Shown piece by piece: positions 1 to 8,753 of a stretch of 64,000 nucleotides of DNA (position 1 is the first letter of the stretch; each line of letters begins with the position of its first letter). The notes below the pieces were generated by a model. The model was not told the DNA's origin. It saw only the letters and a list, made by a program, of their open reading frames with translations, and made no database searches. The translations under genes were made by a program, and so were the position numbers. The DNA comes from Azospirillum brasilense (lineage in GTDB: Bacteria; Pseudomonadota; Alphaproteobacteria; Azospirillales; Azospirillaceae): the NCBI RefSeq assembly GCF_022023855.1, contig NZ_CP059453.1, positions 577,501-641,500 on the forward strand, in the 5' to 3' direction.

Positions 1-1
1 C

Positions 2-433
2 CATGACAATGTGGGCGGCATCTTCCGCAACGCGGCGGCCTTCGGGGTGGACGCGGTGCTGCTCGACTCCGGCTGCTGCGACCCGCTCTACCGCAAGGCG
101 ATCCGCGTGTCGGTCGGGGCGGCGCTGCGGGTGCCGTTCTTGCGGATTCCGGCGGGAACCGATCCGGTCGCGCTGCTGGAGCGGCACGGCTTTGCCGCCC
201 TCTCGCTGAGCCCGGCGGGTGCGGTGACCCTGGCGGGGCTGCGCCGTCCGGAGCGCGCGGCGCTGCTCCTGGGGTCGGAGGGGCCGGGCCTGCCGGCTGC
301 CGTCCTGGCGCGGACACGGACGGTGCGCATTCCCATGGCACCGGATTTCGATTCCCTGAACGTCGCTACGACCAGCGGGATCGTCCTGCACCACCTCGCC
401 TTCATGGCGGAGCCGGAGTCAGGAGCCGGCTGA
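2..433 (+). CDS. TrmH/SpoU-family RNA 2'-O-methyltransferase, C-terminal part (5' end outside window)
   Basis: The frame is open from the left edge, so this gene begins before the window. The visible 143 residues hold the three SpoU motifs in order: HDNVGGIFRNAAAFG at the very start (motif 1), LLLGSEGPGLP in the middle (motif 2) and IPM..DFDSLNVATTSGI near the end (motif 3). These form the trefoil-knot SAM-binding fold that methylates the 2'-OH of a ribose in rRNA or tRNA. The exact substrate cannot be told from this half. The stop lies inside the 3' end of the converging oxyR gene, a 15 bp overlap. Confidence 0.9.
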   Translation, partial: HDNVGGIFRNAAAFGVDAVLLDSGCCDPLYRKAIRVSVGAALRVPFLRIPAGTDPVALLERHGFAALSLSPAGAVTLAGLRRPERAALLLGSEGPGLPAAVLARTRTVRIPMAPDFDSLNVATTSGIVLHHLAFMAEPESGAG

Positions 434-1354
434 GTCTTCGATCCGGCGCAGGCCGGGCGGGGTGGCGTCGCGCAGGCTCTGGGCGAGCGCGCGGAAGCCG
501 GCGGCGCGCGGGTCGCTGGCCCGCCAGACCAGCCCGATGATGCGGCCGGGCAGGTCGCCCTGGAAAGCGCGGTAGGCGACCAAGCCGCCCACCGTCGCCG
601 CCTCCCCGTCGCCGGTGGCGAGCCGCGGCATCAGGGTGTAGCCGGTGCCGCTGGCGACCATGTGGCGCAGCGTCTCCAGCCCGGTGGCGTGGCGCATGCC
701 GCGGGTGGTGGCGCCGCAGGCAGCCAGCGCCTGATCGCGCAGGCAATGCCCCTCTTCCAGCAGCACCAGTTCGCCGGGGTCGAGGTCGGCCAGGGCGATG
801 GAGGGCAGGCTTTCCAGCCGGTGGCCGGTGGGGTGGGCCAGCACGAAGGGTTCGAAGAACAGGGCGTCGCAGGTCAGCCCCTCCGCCTCGACGGGCAGGG
901 CGAGCAGGACCGCGTCGAGCCGCCCCTCTCGCAACTCCTCCAGCAGGCCGTCGGTGCGGCCTTCGGACAGCACGAGCTGGACGTCGGGCAGGTGCCGGCG
1001 CATCGCCGGCAGGACATGGGGGAACAGGTACGGTCCCAGCGTCTGAATCGCCGCGATGGAGAGCGGGCCGTGCAGGGCTCCCGCCGTCCCGCGGGCCAGC
1101 GCCAGCAGGCGGCGCGCCTCCTCCAGGACGACGCGGGCTTGGCGGATCACCACCTCGCCCTGCGGGGTGGGCAGCACGCGGCGGCTCGTCCGCTCGAACA
1201 GCGGGATGCCGAGAAGGTCTTCAAGCTTGCGGATCTGCGCGCTCAGCGACGGCTGGCTGACCGAGCAGCGCTCCGCCGCCTTGCCGAAATGCCGCTGCTC
1301 GGCCACCGCCACCACATATTCCAGATCGCGAAGGGAGAGACCGGCGAGATTCAT
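419..1354 (-). CDS. oxyR: OxyR, LysR-type hydrogen peroxide sensor and regulator
   Basis: A 311-residue LysR-family regulator with an N-terminal helix-turn-helix (about residues 20-45, FGKAAERCSVSQPSLSAQI) and a C-terminal sensing domain. The redox pair of OxyR is present: C204 and C213 in GHCLRDQALAAC, with the same nine-residue spacing as C199/C208 of E. coli OxyR. In the family these form a disulfide on peroxide exposure and switch on catalase and peroxidase genes. It is divergent from katA across 115 bp, and a good OxyR-like site lies between them, overlapping this gene's start codon. The ATG at 1354 is the only sensible start, since the following leucine codons are not start codons. Confidence 0.95.
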   Translation of the reverse strand: MNLAGLSLRDLEYVVAVAEQRHFGKAAERCSVSQPSLSAQIRKLEDLLGIPLFERTSRRVLPTPQGEVVIRQARVVLEEARRLLALARGTAGALHGPLSIAAIQTLGPYLFPHVLPAMRRHLPDVQLVLSEGRTDGLLEELREGRLDAVLLALPVEAEGLTCDALFFEPFVLAHPTGHRLESLPSIALADLDPGELVLLEEGHCLRDQALAACGATTRGMRHATGLETLRHMVASGTGYTLMPRLATGDGEAATVGGLVAYRAFQGDLPGRIIGLVWRASDPRAAGFRALAQSLRDATPPGLRRIEDSAGS

Positions 1355-1417
1355 AGGATCAAGCTATCGAAGAATTCGAAACGATGTCTTGGATATATCA
1401 ACGACGCGGCGGGATAA
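1353..1417 (+). promoter_or_regulatory. OxyR-like binding site abutting the katA promoter
   Basis: The OxyR tetramer consensus is four tetranucleotides, ATAG-CTAT-ATAG-CTAT, each separated by 7 bp. At 1353-1367 the first half is perfect: ATAG, seven bases, CTAT. The second half at 1375-1389 keeps the spacing but is degenerate (TTCG, seven bases, GTCT). A candidate promoter follows at once: -35 TTGGAT (1389-1394), 17 bp spacer, -10 GGATAA (1412-1417). An activator site ending at the -35 is the expected OxyR geometry for katA. The left end covers the oxyR start codon, which would suit autorepression. This is inference from sequence. Confidence 0.6.
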
Positions 1418-1469
1418 CCAGGGGGCAAAGCGGACGAGCCAACCGATAAGAAACGCAAGGAGTTGAGCC

Positions 1470-2939
1470 ATGAGCACCCTGACCACCGCTACCGGCATCC
1501 CCGTCGCCGACAACCAGAATTCGCTAACCGCCGGCCCGCGCGGTCCGGTGCTGATGCAGGATTTCCACCTGATCGAGAAGCTGGCCCACTTCAACCGTGA
1601 ACGCATCCCGGAACGGGTGGTCCATGCCAAGGGGGCCGGCGCCTACGGCGTCTTCCGGGTGACCCGGGACGTGACGCCCTACACCGCGGCACGGTTCCTG
1701 TCGGAGATCGGCAAGGAGACAGAGGTGTTCCTGCGCTTCTCCACCGTCGGCGGCGAGAAGGGCTCCGCCGATGCCGAGCGCGACCCCCGCGGCTTCGCCG
1801 TCAAATTCTACACCGAGGACGGCAACTACGATCTGGTCGGCAACAACACGCCGGTCTTCTTCATCCGCGACCCGCTGAAGTTCCCCGACTTCATCCACAC
1901 GCAGAAGCGCAACCCGGCGACCAACCTGAAGGACCCGACCGCGGTCTGGGATTTCTTCTCACTGTCGCCGGAGACGATGCACCAGCTGACAATCCTGTTC
2001 AGCGACCGCGGCACGCCGCGCGGCTACCGCCACATGGACGGCTTCTCCAGCCACACCTTCTCGTGGATCAACGCGGCGGGCGAGCGCTTCTGGGTCAAGT
2101 ATCATTTCAAGACCCGCCAGGGCATCCAGAACTTCACGGCGGATCAGGCTGTGCGCATGGCCGGTGTCGATCCCGACCACGCCACCCGCGACCTGTTCGC
2201 CGCCATCCGCGACGGCGATTTCCCGGCCTGGACCGTCTCGGTGCAGATCATGCCGGAGTTGGAGGCCGACGCCTACCGCATCAACCCGTTCGACGTGACC
2301 AAGGTGTGGCCGCACGCCGACTACCCGCTGGTCGAGATCGGCGAGCTGGAGCTGAACCGCAACCCGGAGAACTTCTTCGCGGAGGTCGAGCAGGCCGCCT
2401 TCAGCCCGGCCAACATGGTGCCCGGTATTGCCTTCAGCCCGGACAAGATGCTGCAGGGCCGGCTGTTCGCCTACGCCGATGCGCACCGCTACCGGCTAGG
2501 CGCCAACCATCAGGCGTTGCCGGTCAACCGCCCGCACGCCGCGGAGGTCCGCAACCACCAGCGCGACGGTGCCATGCGCTTCGACGGCAACGGCGGCGGC
2601 AGCCCGAACTACGAGCCCAACAGCTTCGGCGGGCCGGTGCAGAACCGCGCGGTGGCTGAACCGCCGCTGCGCATCTCCGGCGATGCCGCCCGCTACGACC
2701 ACCGCGAGGGCAACGACGATTACGCCCAGGCCGGCGCTCTGTTCCGCCTGATCGGGGCGGAGGCGCAGGAGCGGCTGATGGACACCATCGCCAACTCGCT
2801 GGGGGAGGCGCCGGGCTTCATCCAGCGGCGCCAGTTGAGGCACTTCTTCGCGGCGGACCCCGCCTATGGCGCGGGCATTGCTAAGCGGCTGGGAGTGACG
2901 GCAGCCGCGGTGACCGAAGAGGCGGCCGTGGCCGGCTGA
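1470..2939 (+). CDS. katA: Monofunctional heme catalase
   Basis: A 489-residue catalase of the small-subunit, clade 3 size. It dismutates hydrogen peroxide to water and oxygen. The distal active-site motif FNRERIPERVVHAKGAGAYG carries H52, and GNYDLVGNNTPVFF carries N125. The proximal heme ligand is the tyrosine in RLFAYADAHRYRLG near residue 335. RFSTVGGEKGSAD is the typical heme-pocket segment. There is no signal peptide, so it is cytoplasmic. AAGGAG at 1457-1462 supports the ATG at 1470. It is divergent from oxyR and is followed by an intrinsic terminator. Confidence 0.96.
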   Translation: MSTLTTATGIPVADNQNSLTAGPRGPVLMQDFHLIEKLAHFNRERIPERVVHAKGAGAYGVFRVTRDVTPYTAARFLSEIGKETEVFLRFSTVGGEKGSADAERDPRGFAVKFYTEDGNYDLVGNNTPVFFIRDPLKFPDFIHTQKRNPATNLKDPTAVWDFFSLSPETMHQLTILFSDRGTPRGYRHMDGFSSHTFSWINAAGERFWVKYHFKTRQGIQNFTADQAVRMAGVDPDHATRDLFAAIRDGDFPAWTVSVQIMPELEADAYRINPFDVTKVWPHADYPLVEIGELELNRNPENFFAEVEQAAFSPANMVPGIAFSPDKMLQGRLFAYADAHRYRLGANHQALPVNRPHAAEVRNHQRDGAMRFDGNGGGSPNYEPNSFGGPVQNRAVAEPPLRISGDAARYDHREGNDDYAQAGALFRLIGAEAQERLMDTIANSLGEAPGFIQRRQLRHFFAADPAYGAGIAKRLGVTAAAVTEEAAVAG

Positions 2940-2962
2940 GCCCAACTCTTGAACACTCGGCA

Positions 2963-2998
2963 CCGCCGGACGCACCCCCTCGCGTCCGGCGGCTTTTT
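2963..2998 (+). terminator. Rho-independent terminator of katA
   Basis: A perfect 11 bp GC-rich stem (2963-2973 with 2982-2992) and an 8-base loop are followed by CTTTTT. It lies 24 bp after the katA stop, just before the end of the converging HxlR gene. Confidence 0.85.
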
Positions 2999-3008
2999 GT
3001 GGGACGGG

Positions 3009-3422
3009 TCAGTTGGCGGCGGCGTTTTGCCGGTTCGTCCAGCCCTCGGCGATCCGCGGCAGGTTGAATTCGATCCAGTCGGCGAGGAGGCGCACCTTCT
3101 CCGCGGCCTCCCGCCCCAGCGGCGTCAGGCTGTAGTCCACATGCGGCGGCACCACGTCGTGGGCGGTGCGCTTGACCAGCCCGTCGCCCTCCAGCCATTG
3201 CAGCGTCTGGGCCAGCATCCGCTCGCTGACCCCGCCGATGGTGCGGCGGAGTTCGCTGAAGCGGAGCGTTCCGCTTTCCAGGGCGATCAGAACCAGGACC
3301 CCCCAACGGCTGGTGACGTGCTTCAGCACCTCCCGCGATGGGCAGGCCGCGGCCATCAGGTCGCCGCGCTGCATCCGCTCCGACAGCGGCAGCGGAGTGT
3401 AGTCATCGTCTGGTTCCGGCAT
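3009..3422 (-). CDS. HxlR-family transcriptional regulator (YtfH/QorR-like)
   Basis: A 137-residue winged-helix protein of the HxlR (DUF24) family. ACPSREVLKHVTSRWGVLVL followed by LRFSELRRTIGGVSERMLAQ is the family core, with C27 at the position used for redox or electrophile sensing in relatives such as YodB and QorR. The start at 3422 gives the normal length; upstream codons in frame would add an uncharacteristic cysteine-rich tail. It is divergent from a QorB-like quinone reductase, the same arrangement as ytfH/ytfG in enterobacteria, so it probably represses that gene until quinones or electrophiles appear. Confidence 0.85.
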   Translation of the reverse strand: MPEPDDDYTPLPLSERMQRGDLMAAACPSREVLKHVTSRWGVLVLIALESGTLRFSELRRTIGGVSERMLAQTLQWLEGDGLVKRTAHDVVPPHVDYSLTPLGREAAEKVRLLADWIEFNLPRIAEGWTNRQNAAAN

Positions 3423-3453
3423 CGCCGTTCTCCCGCAGGAAAAATCTTCACAC

Positions 3454-3485
3454 TTACATTTATGTACGTACTTACGAAAAGTAAG
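3454..3485. promoter_or_regulatory. Candidate HxlR operator between the divergent genes
   Basis: An AT-rich island in the 115 bp gap holds a perfect inverted repeat, CTTAC-gaaaa-GTAAG (3471-3485). A second CTTAC element and the palindrome GTACGTAC lie just upstream. HxlR-family operators are usually short TAC/GTA-type palindromes, so this is the best candidate for control of both genes. Not tested. Confidence 0.5.
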
Positions 3486-3537
3486 CAAGTGGATTAGGTA
3501 GGTGGTCACCACCCAACCGCAAACGGGACACCCGACC

Positions 3538-4386
3538 ATGACCATCGCCGTCACCGGTGCCACCGGCCAGCTTGGCCGCCTCGTCATCGCCCGCCTGAAG
3601 GAGACGGTTCCGGCCTCCGGCATCGTCGCCCTGGTGCGCTCCCCCGCCAAGGCCGCCGACCTGGGGGTCGAGGCCCGCGAAGCCGATTACGGCAACCCCG
3701 GCGCGCTCGCCCGCGCGCTGGCCGGCGTCGACACGCTGCTGCTGATCTCCTCGAACGAGATCGGGCAGCGGGCGGCGCAGCACCGCAACGTCGTCAACGC
3801 CGCGAAGGCGGCGGGCGTCGGGCGGATCGTCTACACCAGCCTGCTCCACGCCGACCGCTCGCCGCTGAGCCTCGCCGGGGAGCACCGGGAGACGGAGGAG
3901 GAACTGAAGGCGTCGGGCATCCCCTTCACCATCCTGCGCAACGGCTGGTACACGGAGAACCACACCGGTTCGGTCGGCGCGGCGCTAGCCGGGGGTGCCT
4001 TTATCGGCAGCGCCGGCGACGGGCGGATTTCCTCCGCCACGCGCGCCGATTACGCCGACGCGGCGGTGGCGGTGCTGACCGGCACCGGCCATGAGGGCAA
4101 GACCTACGAGCTAGCCGGGGACGACGCGGTGACGCTGGCCGACCTCGCCGCGGAGATTTCCCGCCAATCCGGCAAGGACATCCCCTACCGGAACCTGCCG
4201 GAGGCGGACTACGCCGCCATTCTCGCCGGCTTCGGCCTTCCCGAGGCCTTCGCGAAGGGCATCGCCTCCTGGGATGCCGATGCGTCGAAGGGCGCGCTGT
4301 TCGACGACGGGCGCCAGCTGTCGGCGCTGATCGGGCGTCCGACCACGCCGCTGTCCGCCGCCGTGGCCGCCGCCTTGCCCCGATAA
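3538..4386 (+). CDS. qorB: NmrA-like NAD(P)H:quinone oxidoreductase (QorB/YtfG family)
   Basis: A 282-residue atypical short-chain dehydrogenase, close to the length of E. coli QorB. The N-terminus MTIAVTGATGQLGRLVI is the Rossmann GxxGxxG dinucleotide site, and VGRIVYTSLLHAD and ILRNGWYTEN are typical of the NmrA/QorB group. The family reduces quinones with NADPH and protects against quinone stress. The ATG at 3538 starts directly at the Rossmann fold; an upstream GTG would add 12 unneeded residues. It is divergent from an HxlR regulator and ends before a strong bidirectional terminator. Confidence 0.85.
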   Translation: MTIAVTGATGQLGRLVIARLKETVPASGIVALVRSPAKAADLGVEAREADYGNPGALARALAGVDTLLLISSNEIGQRAAQHRNVVNAAKAAGVGRIVYTSLLHADRSPLSLAGEHRETEEELKASGIPFTILRNGWYTENHTGSVGAALAGGAFIGSAGDGRISSATRADYADAAVAVLTGTGHEGKTYELAGDDAVTLADLAAEISRQSGKDIPYRNLPEADYAAILAGFGLPEAFAKGIASWDADASKGALFDDGRQLSALIGRPTTPLSAAVAAALPR

Positions 4387-4402
4387 GGGCGGGCCGGCAA
4401 AG

Positions 4403-4443
4403 AAAAAGACCCCCTCGCCCGTGCAAGGCGAGGGGGTCTTTTT
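4403..4443. terminator. Bidirectional rho-independent terminator
   Basis: A perfect 17 bp stem (4403-4419 with 4427-4443) and a 7-base loop, with A5 on the left and T5 on the right. It can stop transcription from both sides and separates the converging qorB and RND pump genes. Confidence 0.92.
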
Positions 4444-4468
4444 GTGAGAGGCTACGGTCTGACGACGC

Positions 4469-7400
4469 TTACTGCGAAGCCGCCGCGATCTCCCGCGCGC
4501 GGCGGGAGACCGACGCCGCGTAGTGGTCCTTGGCCAGCACGGTGTAGACCGCCGGCAGGACGAACAGCGTGAACAGCGTGCCGATCAGCATGCCCGACAC
4601 GATCACCAGACCGATGGAGAAGCGGCTGGCCGCACCGGCGCCGGCGGCGGTCAGCAGCGGTAGGAGGCCCACCACCATCGCCGCCGTGGTCATCAGGATC
4701 GGGCGCAGACGGACGCGGGCCGCGTGCTCGATGGCGGTGCGACGGTCCACCCGCTCGTTGATCTGCATCTCGCGGGCGAATTCCACCATCAGGATGCCGT
4801 GCTTGCTGATCAGGCCGATCAGCGTCACCAGACCCACCTGTGTGTAGATGTTCATGGTGGACAGGCCGAAGAACAGCGGCAGCAGCGCCCCGCAGATCGA
4901 CATCGGCACCGAGATCAGGATCACCAGCGGGTCGCGCAGCGATTCGAACTGCGCGGCCAGCACCAGATAGATGACCACCAGCGCGAAGACGAAGGTGACC
5001 ATGAGCTGGCTGCCTTCGGTCACGTACTGGCGAGATTCCGACAGGTAGGAGTGGCCGAAGCCGGCGGGCAGGATCTCGCGGGCCTGCCGCTCCAGGAATT
5101 CCACGGCCTGACCCATCGTCACGCCCGGCATCGGCACCGCGGAGAAGGTCGCGGAGGGAAGCTGGTTGTACTTGGTCAGGGCGTTCGGCTCCGTCGCCAT
5201 CTCGATCGAGACGACGGTGGACAGCGGGATCTGCGCGCCGTTGCCCGCGGTCACGTAATAGCGGGTCAGCGTCTCCGGCGTCAGGCGCTTGTCGCGCGGC
5301 ACCTGCGGGATGACCTCGTAGGAGCGGCCGTTCAGGTTGAAGCGGTTGACGTAGTTGCCGCCGACCAGGACCGCCAGCGTGTCGCCGATCGACTGCATCG
5401 ACAGGCCGAGGTCCGCCGCCTTGGAGCGGTCGACATGCAGCCGGACGACTGGGCTGTTGAACTGCAGGTCGCTGTCGGTGACGATGAACATGCCGCTTTC
5501 CATGGCGGCGGTCTTGATGCGCTCCATGGCGTTGAAGATGGTCTGGTAGTCGCCGGGGCTGTTGATGACCATCTGCACCGGCAGGCCGCCGGTGGAGCCG
5601 GGCAGGGCCGGTGGCGACACCAGGAACACCTGCGTGCCGGCCACCTTGCCGAGATCGGCCTGGACCAGCGGCTGAAGCTCCTTGGCGCTGCGGGTGCGCT
5701 CGTCCCACGGCTTCAGGATCATGCCGGCGAAGCCCTGGGTCAGGGTCGGCAGGCCGTTCAGCACGAAGCGGGTGTCGGTCTCCGGATAGTGGGTGAACAC
5801 CTCGTCCATCTCGCGCCCGTAGGCGTCCATGTAATCGAGGTTGGCGTACTGCGGCCCCTTGGTGATGCCGAACAGGATGCCCTGGTCCTCCTCAGGCGCC
5901 AGCTCCGACATGGTGTTGGCGAAGAGGAAGCCGACGCTGAGCAGCACGCCGAAGCCGAACAGCAGGGTCGCCGCCCGGTAGTCCAGCGCGCCGCCCAGAC
6001 GCCGCCCGTACCAGCCGGACAGTTTCTCGAAGGTCCGGTCGACGAAGCGGGCGAAGCGGCCCTCGTTCATGTCGCGGGTCAGCAGGAGCGAGCACATCAT
6101 CGGCGACAGCGTCAGCGCCACCACGCCGGAAATGATGACCGATCCCGCCAGCGTGAAGGCGAACTCGCGGAACAGCGCGCCGGTCAGCCCGCCGAGGAAG
6201 CCGATGGGGGCGTACACGGCGGCCAGCGTGATGGTCATGGAAATGATCGGCCCGATGATCTCCCGTGCGCCGATCAGCGCGGATTCGACGGGCGACTTTC
6301 CCTCCTCCAGGTGGCGGTGGACGTTCTCCACCACCACGATGGCGTCATCCACCACGAGGCCGATGGCGAGCACCATGGCGAGCAGCGTCAGCAGGTTCAG
6401 GCTGAAGCCCATCGCCAGCATGATCGTCGCGGCACCCACGATGGACAGCGGGATGGTCACGATGGGGATCAGCACCGAGCGGAAGGAGCCCAGGAACAGG
6501 AAGATCACCACGATGACGATGCCGACCGCCTCCAGCAGCGTCTTCTGCACCTCGTCGATGGAGGCCTGGATGAAGCGGGTGGAGTCGTAGACAATCTCCA
6601 TCTTCAGCGACGGCGGCAGGTTGCGCTCCAACTCCGGCACCAGCTTGCGGATGTCCTCCACGATGGTCAGCGGGTTGCCGGTCGGCGTGGAGTTGATGCC
6701 GATGAAGATCGCCTGCTGGCCGTTCATCGACACGCTGGCGTTGGAGCTTTGCGCGCCCAGCTCGATCTCGGCGATGTCCTTCATGCGCACCAGCGCGCCG
6801 TCCTTGGACTTCACCACCATCTGCCGGAACTGCTCGACGTCGGTCAGGCCGGTGTTGGTGGTGATGTTGGAGACGACGAAGACGCCTTTCGATTGCCCGG
6901 GGGCGGACTGGTAGTTGTTGGCCTGGATCGCCGCCCGCACGTCGGCGGCGGCGATGTTGCGCGCGGCCATCCGGTCGGGGTCGAGCCAGACGCGCATGGC
7001 GAAGGTCTGGCCGCCCAGGATCTGCGCCTCGGCGACGCCGGACACGGTGGACAGCAGCGGCTGCACCACGCGCGTCAGGTAGTCGGAGATGGCCGCCCCG
7101 GACAGCTCCGGGCTGGCGAAGCCCATGTAGAGGATGGAGGTCGTCTCGCCCGTGGATTTCAGGATCACGGGGTCGTTGGCCTCGCGCGGAAGCTGGTATT
7201 TGACCTGCTGCACCTTCGACATCACGTCGGTCATCGCGACGTTGGGGTTGAAGTTCAGCCGGATGTAGGCGGTGACGAGGCTCACCCCCTGGGTGGAGGA
7301 GGAGGTGATGTAGTCGATGCCTTCCGCCGTCGCCACCGCCTGCTCGATGGGCGTCGTGATGAAGCCCTGCATCAGGTCGGGAGAGGCGCCGGCGTAGGAG

Positions 7401-7546
7401 GTGGTGATGGTGATGACGGTGTTCTGCAGCTCCGGATACTGCCGGATCGGCAGATCCGTCAGCGACCGGACGCCGACCAGCAGGATCAGCAGGCTGACCA
7501 CCAGCGCCAGGACCGGCCGTCGGATGAAGATGTCGGTGAATGACAT
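4469..7546 (-). CDS. RND-family multidrug efflux permease (HAE1, AcrB/MexB-like)
   Basis: A 1025-residue inner-membrane proton/drug antiporter. It has the expected layout: TM1 at about residues 10-28, a large periplasmic loop, six TM helices from about 335, a second periplasmic loop and the final TM bundle. Proton-relay aspartates D400 and D401 are present in LAIGLVVDDAIVVVENVHRH, as is the TM10 lysine in GLISKHGILMVEFA. Drugs are bound from the periplasm or outer bilayer leaflet and passed to an outer-membrane channel, which is not encoded here. It is the last gene of a tetR-MFP-RND operon, 10 bp after the adaptor gene. Confidence 0.95.
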   Translation of the reverse strand: MSFTDIFIRRPVLALVVSLLILLVGVRSLTDLPIRQYPELQNTVITITTSYAGASPDLMQGFITTPIEQAVATAEGIDYITSSSTQGVSLVTAYIRLNFNPNVAMTDVMSKVQQVKYQLPREANDPVILKSTGETTSILYMGFASPELSGAAISDYLTRVVQPLLSTVSGVAEAQILGGQTFAMRVWLDPDRMAARNIAAADVRAAIQANNYQSAPGQSKGVFVVSNITTNTGLTDVEQFRQMVVKSKDGALVRMKDIAEIELGAQSSNASVSMNGQQAIFIGINSTPTGNPLTIVEDIRKLVPELERNLPPSLKMEIVYDSTRFIQASIDEVQKTLLEAVGIVIVVIFLFLGSFRSVLIPIVTIPLSIVGAATIMLAMGFSLNLLTLLAMVLAIGLVVDDAIVVVENVHRHLEEGKSPVESALIGAREIIGPIISMTITLAAVYAPIGFLGGLTGALFREFAFTLAGSVIISGVVALTLSPMMCSLLLTRDMNEGRFARFVDRTFEKLSGWYGRRLGGALDYRAATLLFGFGVLLSVGFLFANTMSELAPEEDQGILFGITKGPQYANLDYMDAYGREMDEVFTHYPETDTRFVLNGLPTLTQGFAGMILKPWDERTRSAKELQPLVQADLGKVAGTQVFLVSPPALPGSTGGLPVQMVINSPGDYQTIFNAMERIKTAAMESGMFIVTDSDLQFNSPVVRLHVDRSKAADLGLSMQSIGDTLAVLVGGNYVNRFNLNGRSYEVIPQVPRDKRLTPETLTRYYVTAGNGAQIPLSTVVSIEMATEPNALTKYNQLPSATFSAVPMPGVTMGQAVEFLERQAREILPAGFGHSYLSESRQYVTEGSQLMVTFVFALVVIYLVLAAQFESLRDPLVILISVPMSICGALLPLFFGLSTMNIYTQVGLVTLIGLISKHGILMVEFAREMQINERVDRRTAIEHAARVRLRPILMTTAAMVVGLLPLLTAAGAGAASRFSIGLVIVSGMLIGTLFTLFVLPAVYTVLAKDHYAASVSRRAREIAAASQ

Positions 7547-7556
7547 GGCCGGATCC

Positions 7557-8753
7557 TCAGTTGCGCGGAACGGTCTGCGGCGGCACCAGCGCGCTCGCTT
7601 CCGTCGGCACCACGGCGGCGCCGTTGTTCAGCTTGAGCTGGCCGGAGGAGACCAGCCGGTCGCCGGGCTTCACCCCGTCGAGGATCTCCACCTTGCCGTC
7701 GAAGCGGTCGCCGGTCTTCACCGGAACGCGCTTGGCGACATGGCCGTCCTTGCCCTCGGCGTCCTTCTGAGCCGCGACGACGAAGACGCTGTCGCCGTAG
7801 ACCGTGTAGTCCACCGCGGTTTCCGGAACGACGATGCGGTTGTGGGCCGGCGGCTGGACGACGCGGATGTTGGCGAACATGCCGGGCAGCAGCTTGCGCT
7901 CGGGGTTCTGCAGCGTGGCGCGCACCTTGATGGCGCGGGTGTCCGGGCTGACCTGTGGCTCGATGGTCGAGATCGCCGCGTCGAAGTTGGCGCCGGGGGC
8001 GGCGTCGGCGGAGATCAGCACCGGCTGCCCGACGCGGATCTGGCTCAGCGCCTGCTCGGGCAGGGTGAAGTCGACGAACAGGTTGGCGAGGTCGGTCAGC
8101 GTGACGACGGGGCCGCCGGCGCTGACATACTCGCCGACATTCACCTGCCGGATGCCGAGTTCACCATCGAAGGGCGCGCGGATCAGCTTCTGGGCGATCA
8201 GCGCCTCGGTCTTCTTGATGTTGGCGTTGGCCTCATCGAGCTGGGCCTGGTTCTGGTCGACGGTGACCTGCGGGCCGGCCTGGTTGCGCAGCAGGTTGCG
8301 GGCGCGCTGCAGGTTGTTCTCGGCCAGCTTCGCCTGGGCGCGGTAGGCCAGCAGGTCGGCCTGATCCGGAGCGTCGTTGAGCTGCACCAGCGGCGCGCCG
8401 GCCTTCACGGTGGCGCCCGATTCGAAGAAGATCTGGGTCACGCGCCCGACCACCTCCGGCGCCACGGTGACCTGCCGGCTGGCGGTCAGGGTGCCGATGG
8501 CGGTGGTGTATTTGGGAACGGACTGCGCCGTCGCCTCGGCGACCGAGACGGGAGTCGGCGGCGGCTTGTTGCCGGCGAAGAAGTCGGCAATGGCCTTGTT
8601 GCGGAAGTTGTTGAAGGCGTACAGGCCGCCGAACAGCACAGCCAGGATGACGGCCATGATGATGATGCGGAACGCCAGCCGCCCGCGGGTGACCGGACGG
8701 CGTGCGGTGGTCCGCTCTGGCGCGTGAGCGGAATGGTCGATGTCACTCGTCAC
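7557..8753 (-). CDS. RND efflux periplasmic adaptor (membrane fusion protein)
   Basis: A 398-residue HlyD/AcrA-type adaptor that bridges the RND pump and the outer-membrane channel. An N-terminal membrane anchor (about 27-46) replaces a lipoprotein signal. It is followed by the split lipoyl domain (VAPEVVGRVTQIFFESGATVK; later LIRAPFDGELGIRQVNVGEYV), a coiled-coil hairpin (about 130-180) and beta-barrel segments. The start codon is GTG at 8753, inside the 3' end of the upstream tetR gene. The 11 bp overlap (GTGACGAGTGA) points to translational coupling. Confidence 0.93.
   Translation of the reverse strand: MTSDIDHSAHAPERTTARRPVTRGRLAFRIIIMAVILAVLFGGLYAFNNFRNKAIADFFAGNKPPPTPVSVAEATAQSVPKYTTAIGTLTASRQVTVAPEVVGRVTQIFFESGATVKAGAPLVQLNDAPDQADLLAYRAQAKLAENNLQRARNLLRNQAGPQVTVDQNQAQLDEANANIKKTEALIAQKLIRAPFDGELGIRQVNVGEYVSAGGPVVTLTDLANLFVDFTLPEQALSQIRVGQPVLISADAAPGANFDAAISTIEPQVSPDTRAIKVRATLQNPERKLLPGMFANIRVVQPPAHNRIVVPETAVDYTVYGDSVFVVAAQKDAEGKDGHVAKRVPVKTGDRFDGKVEILDGVKPGDRLVSSGQLKLNNGAAVVPTEASALVPPQTVPRN

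Noticed and set aside
4724..7543. A 939-codon open frame on the plus strand opposite the RND pump gene
   Set aside because: It mirrors the codon pattern of the real gene, has very high His/Asp/Gln/Arg content and no domain. Such antisense frames are common in GC-rich genes.
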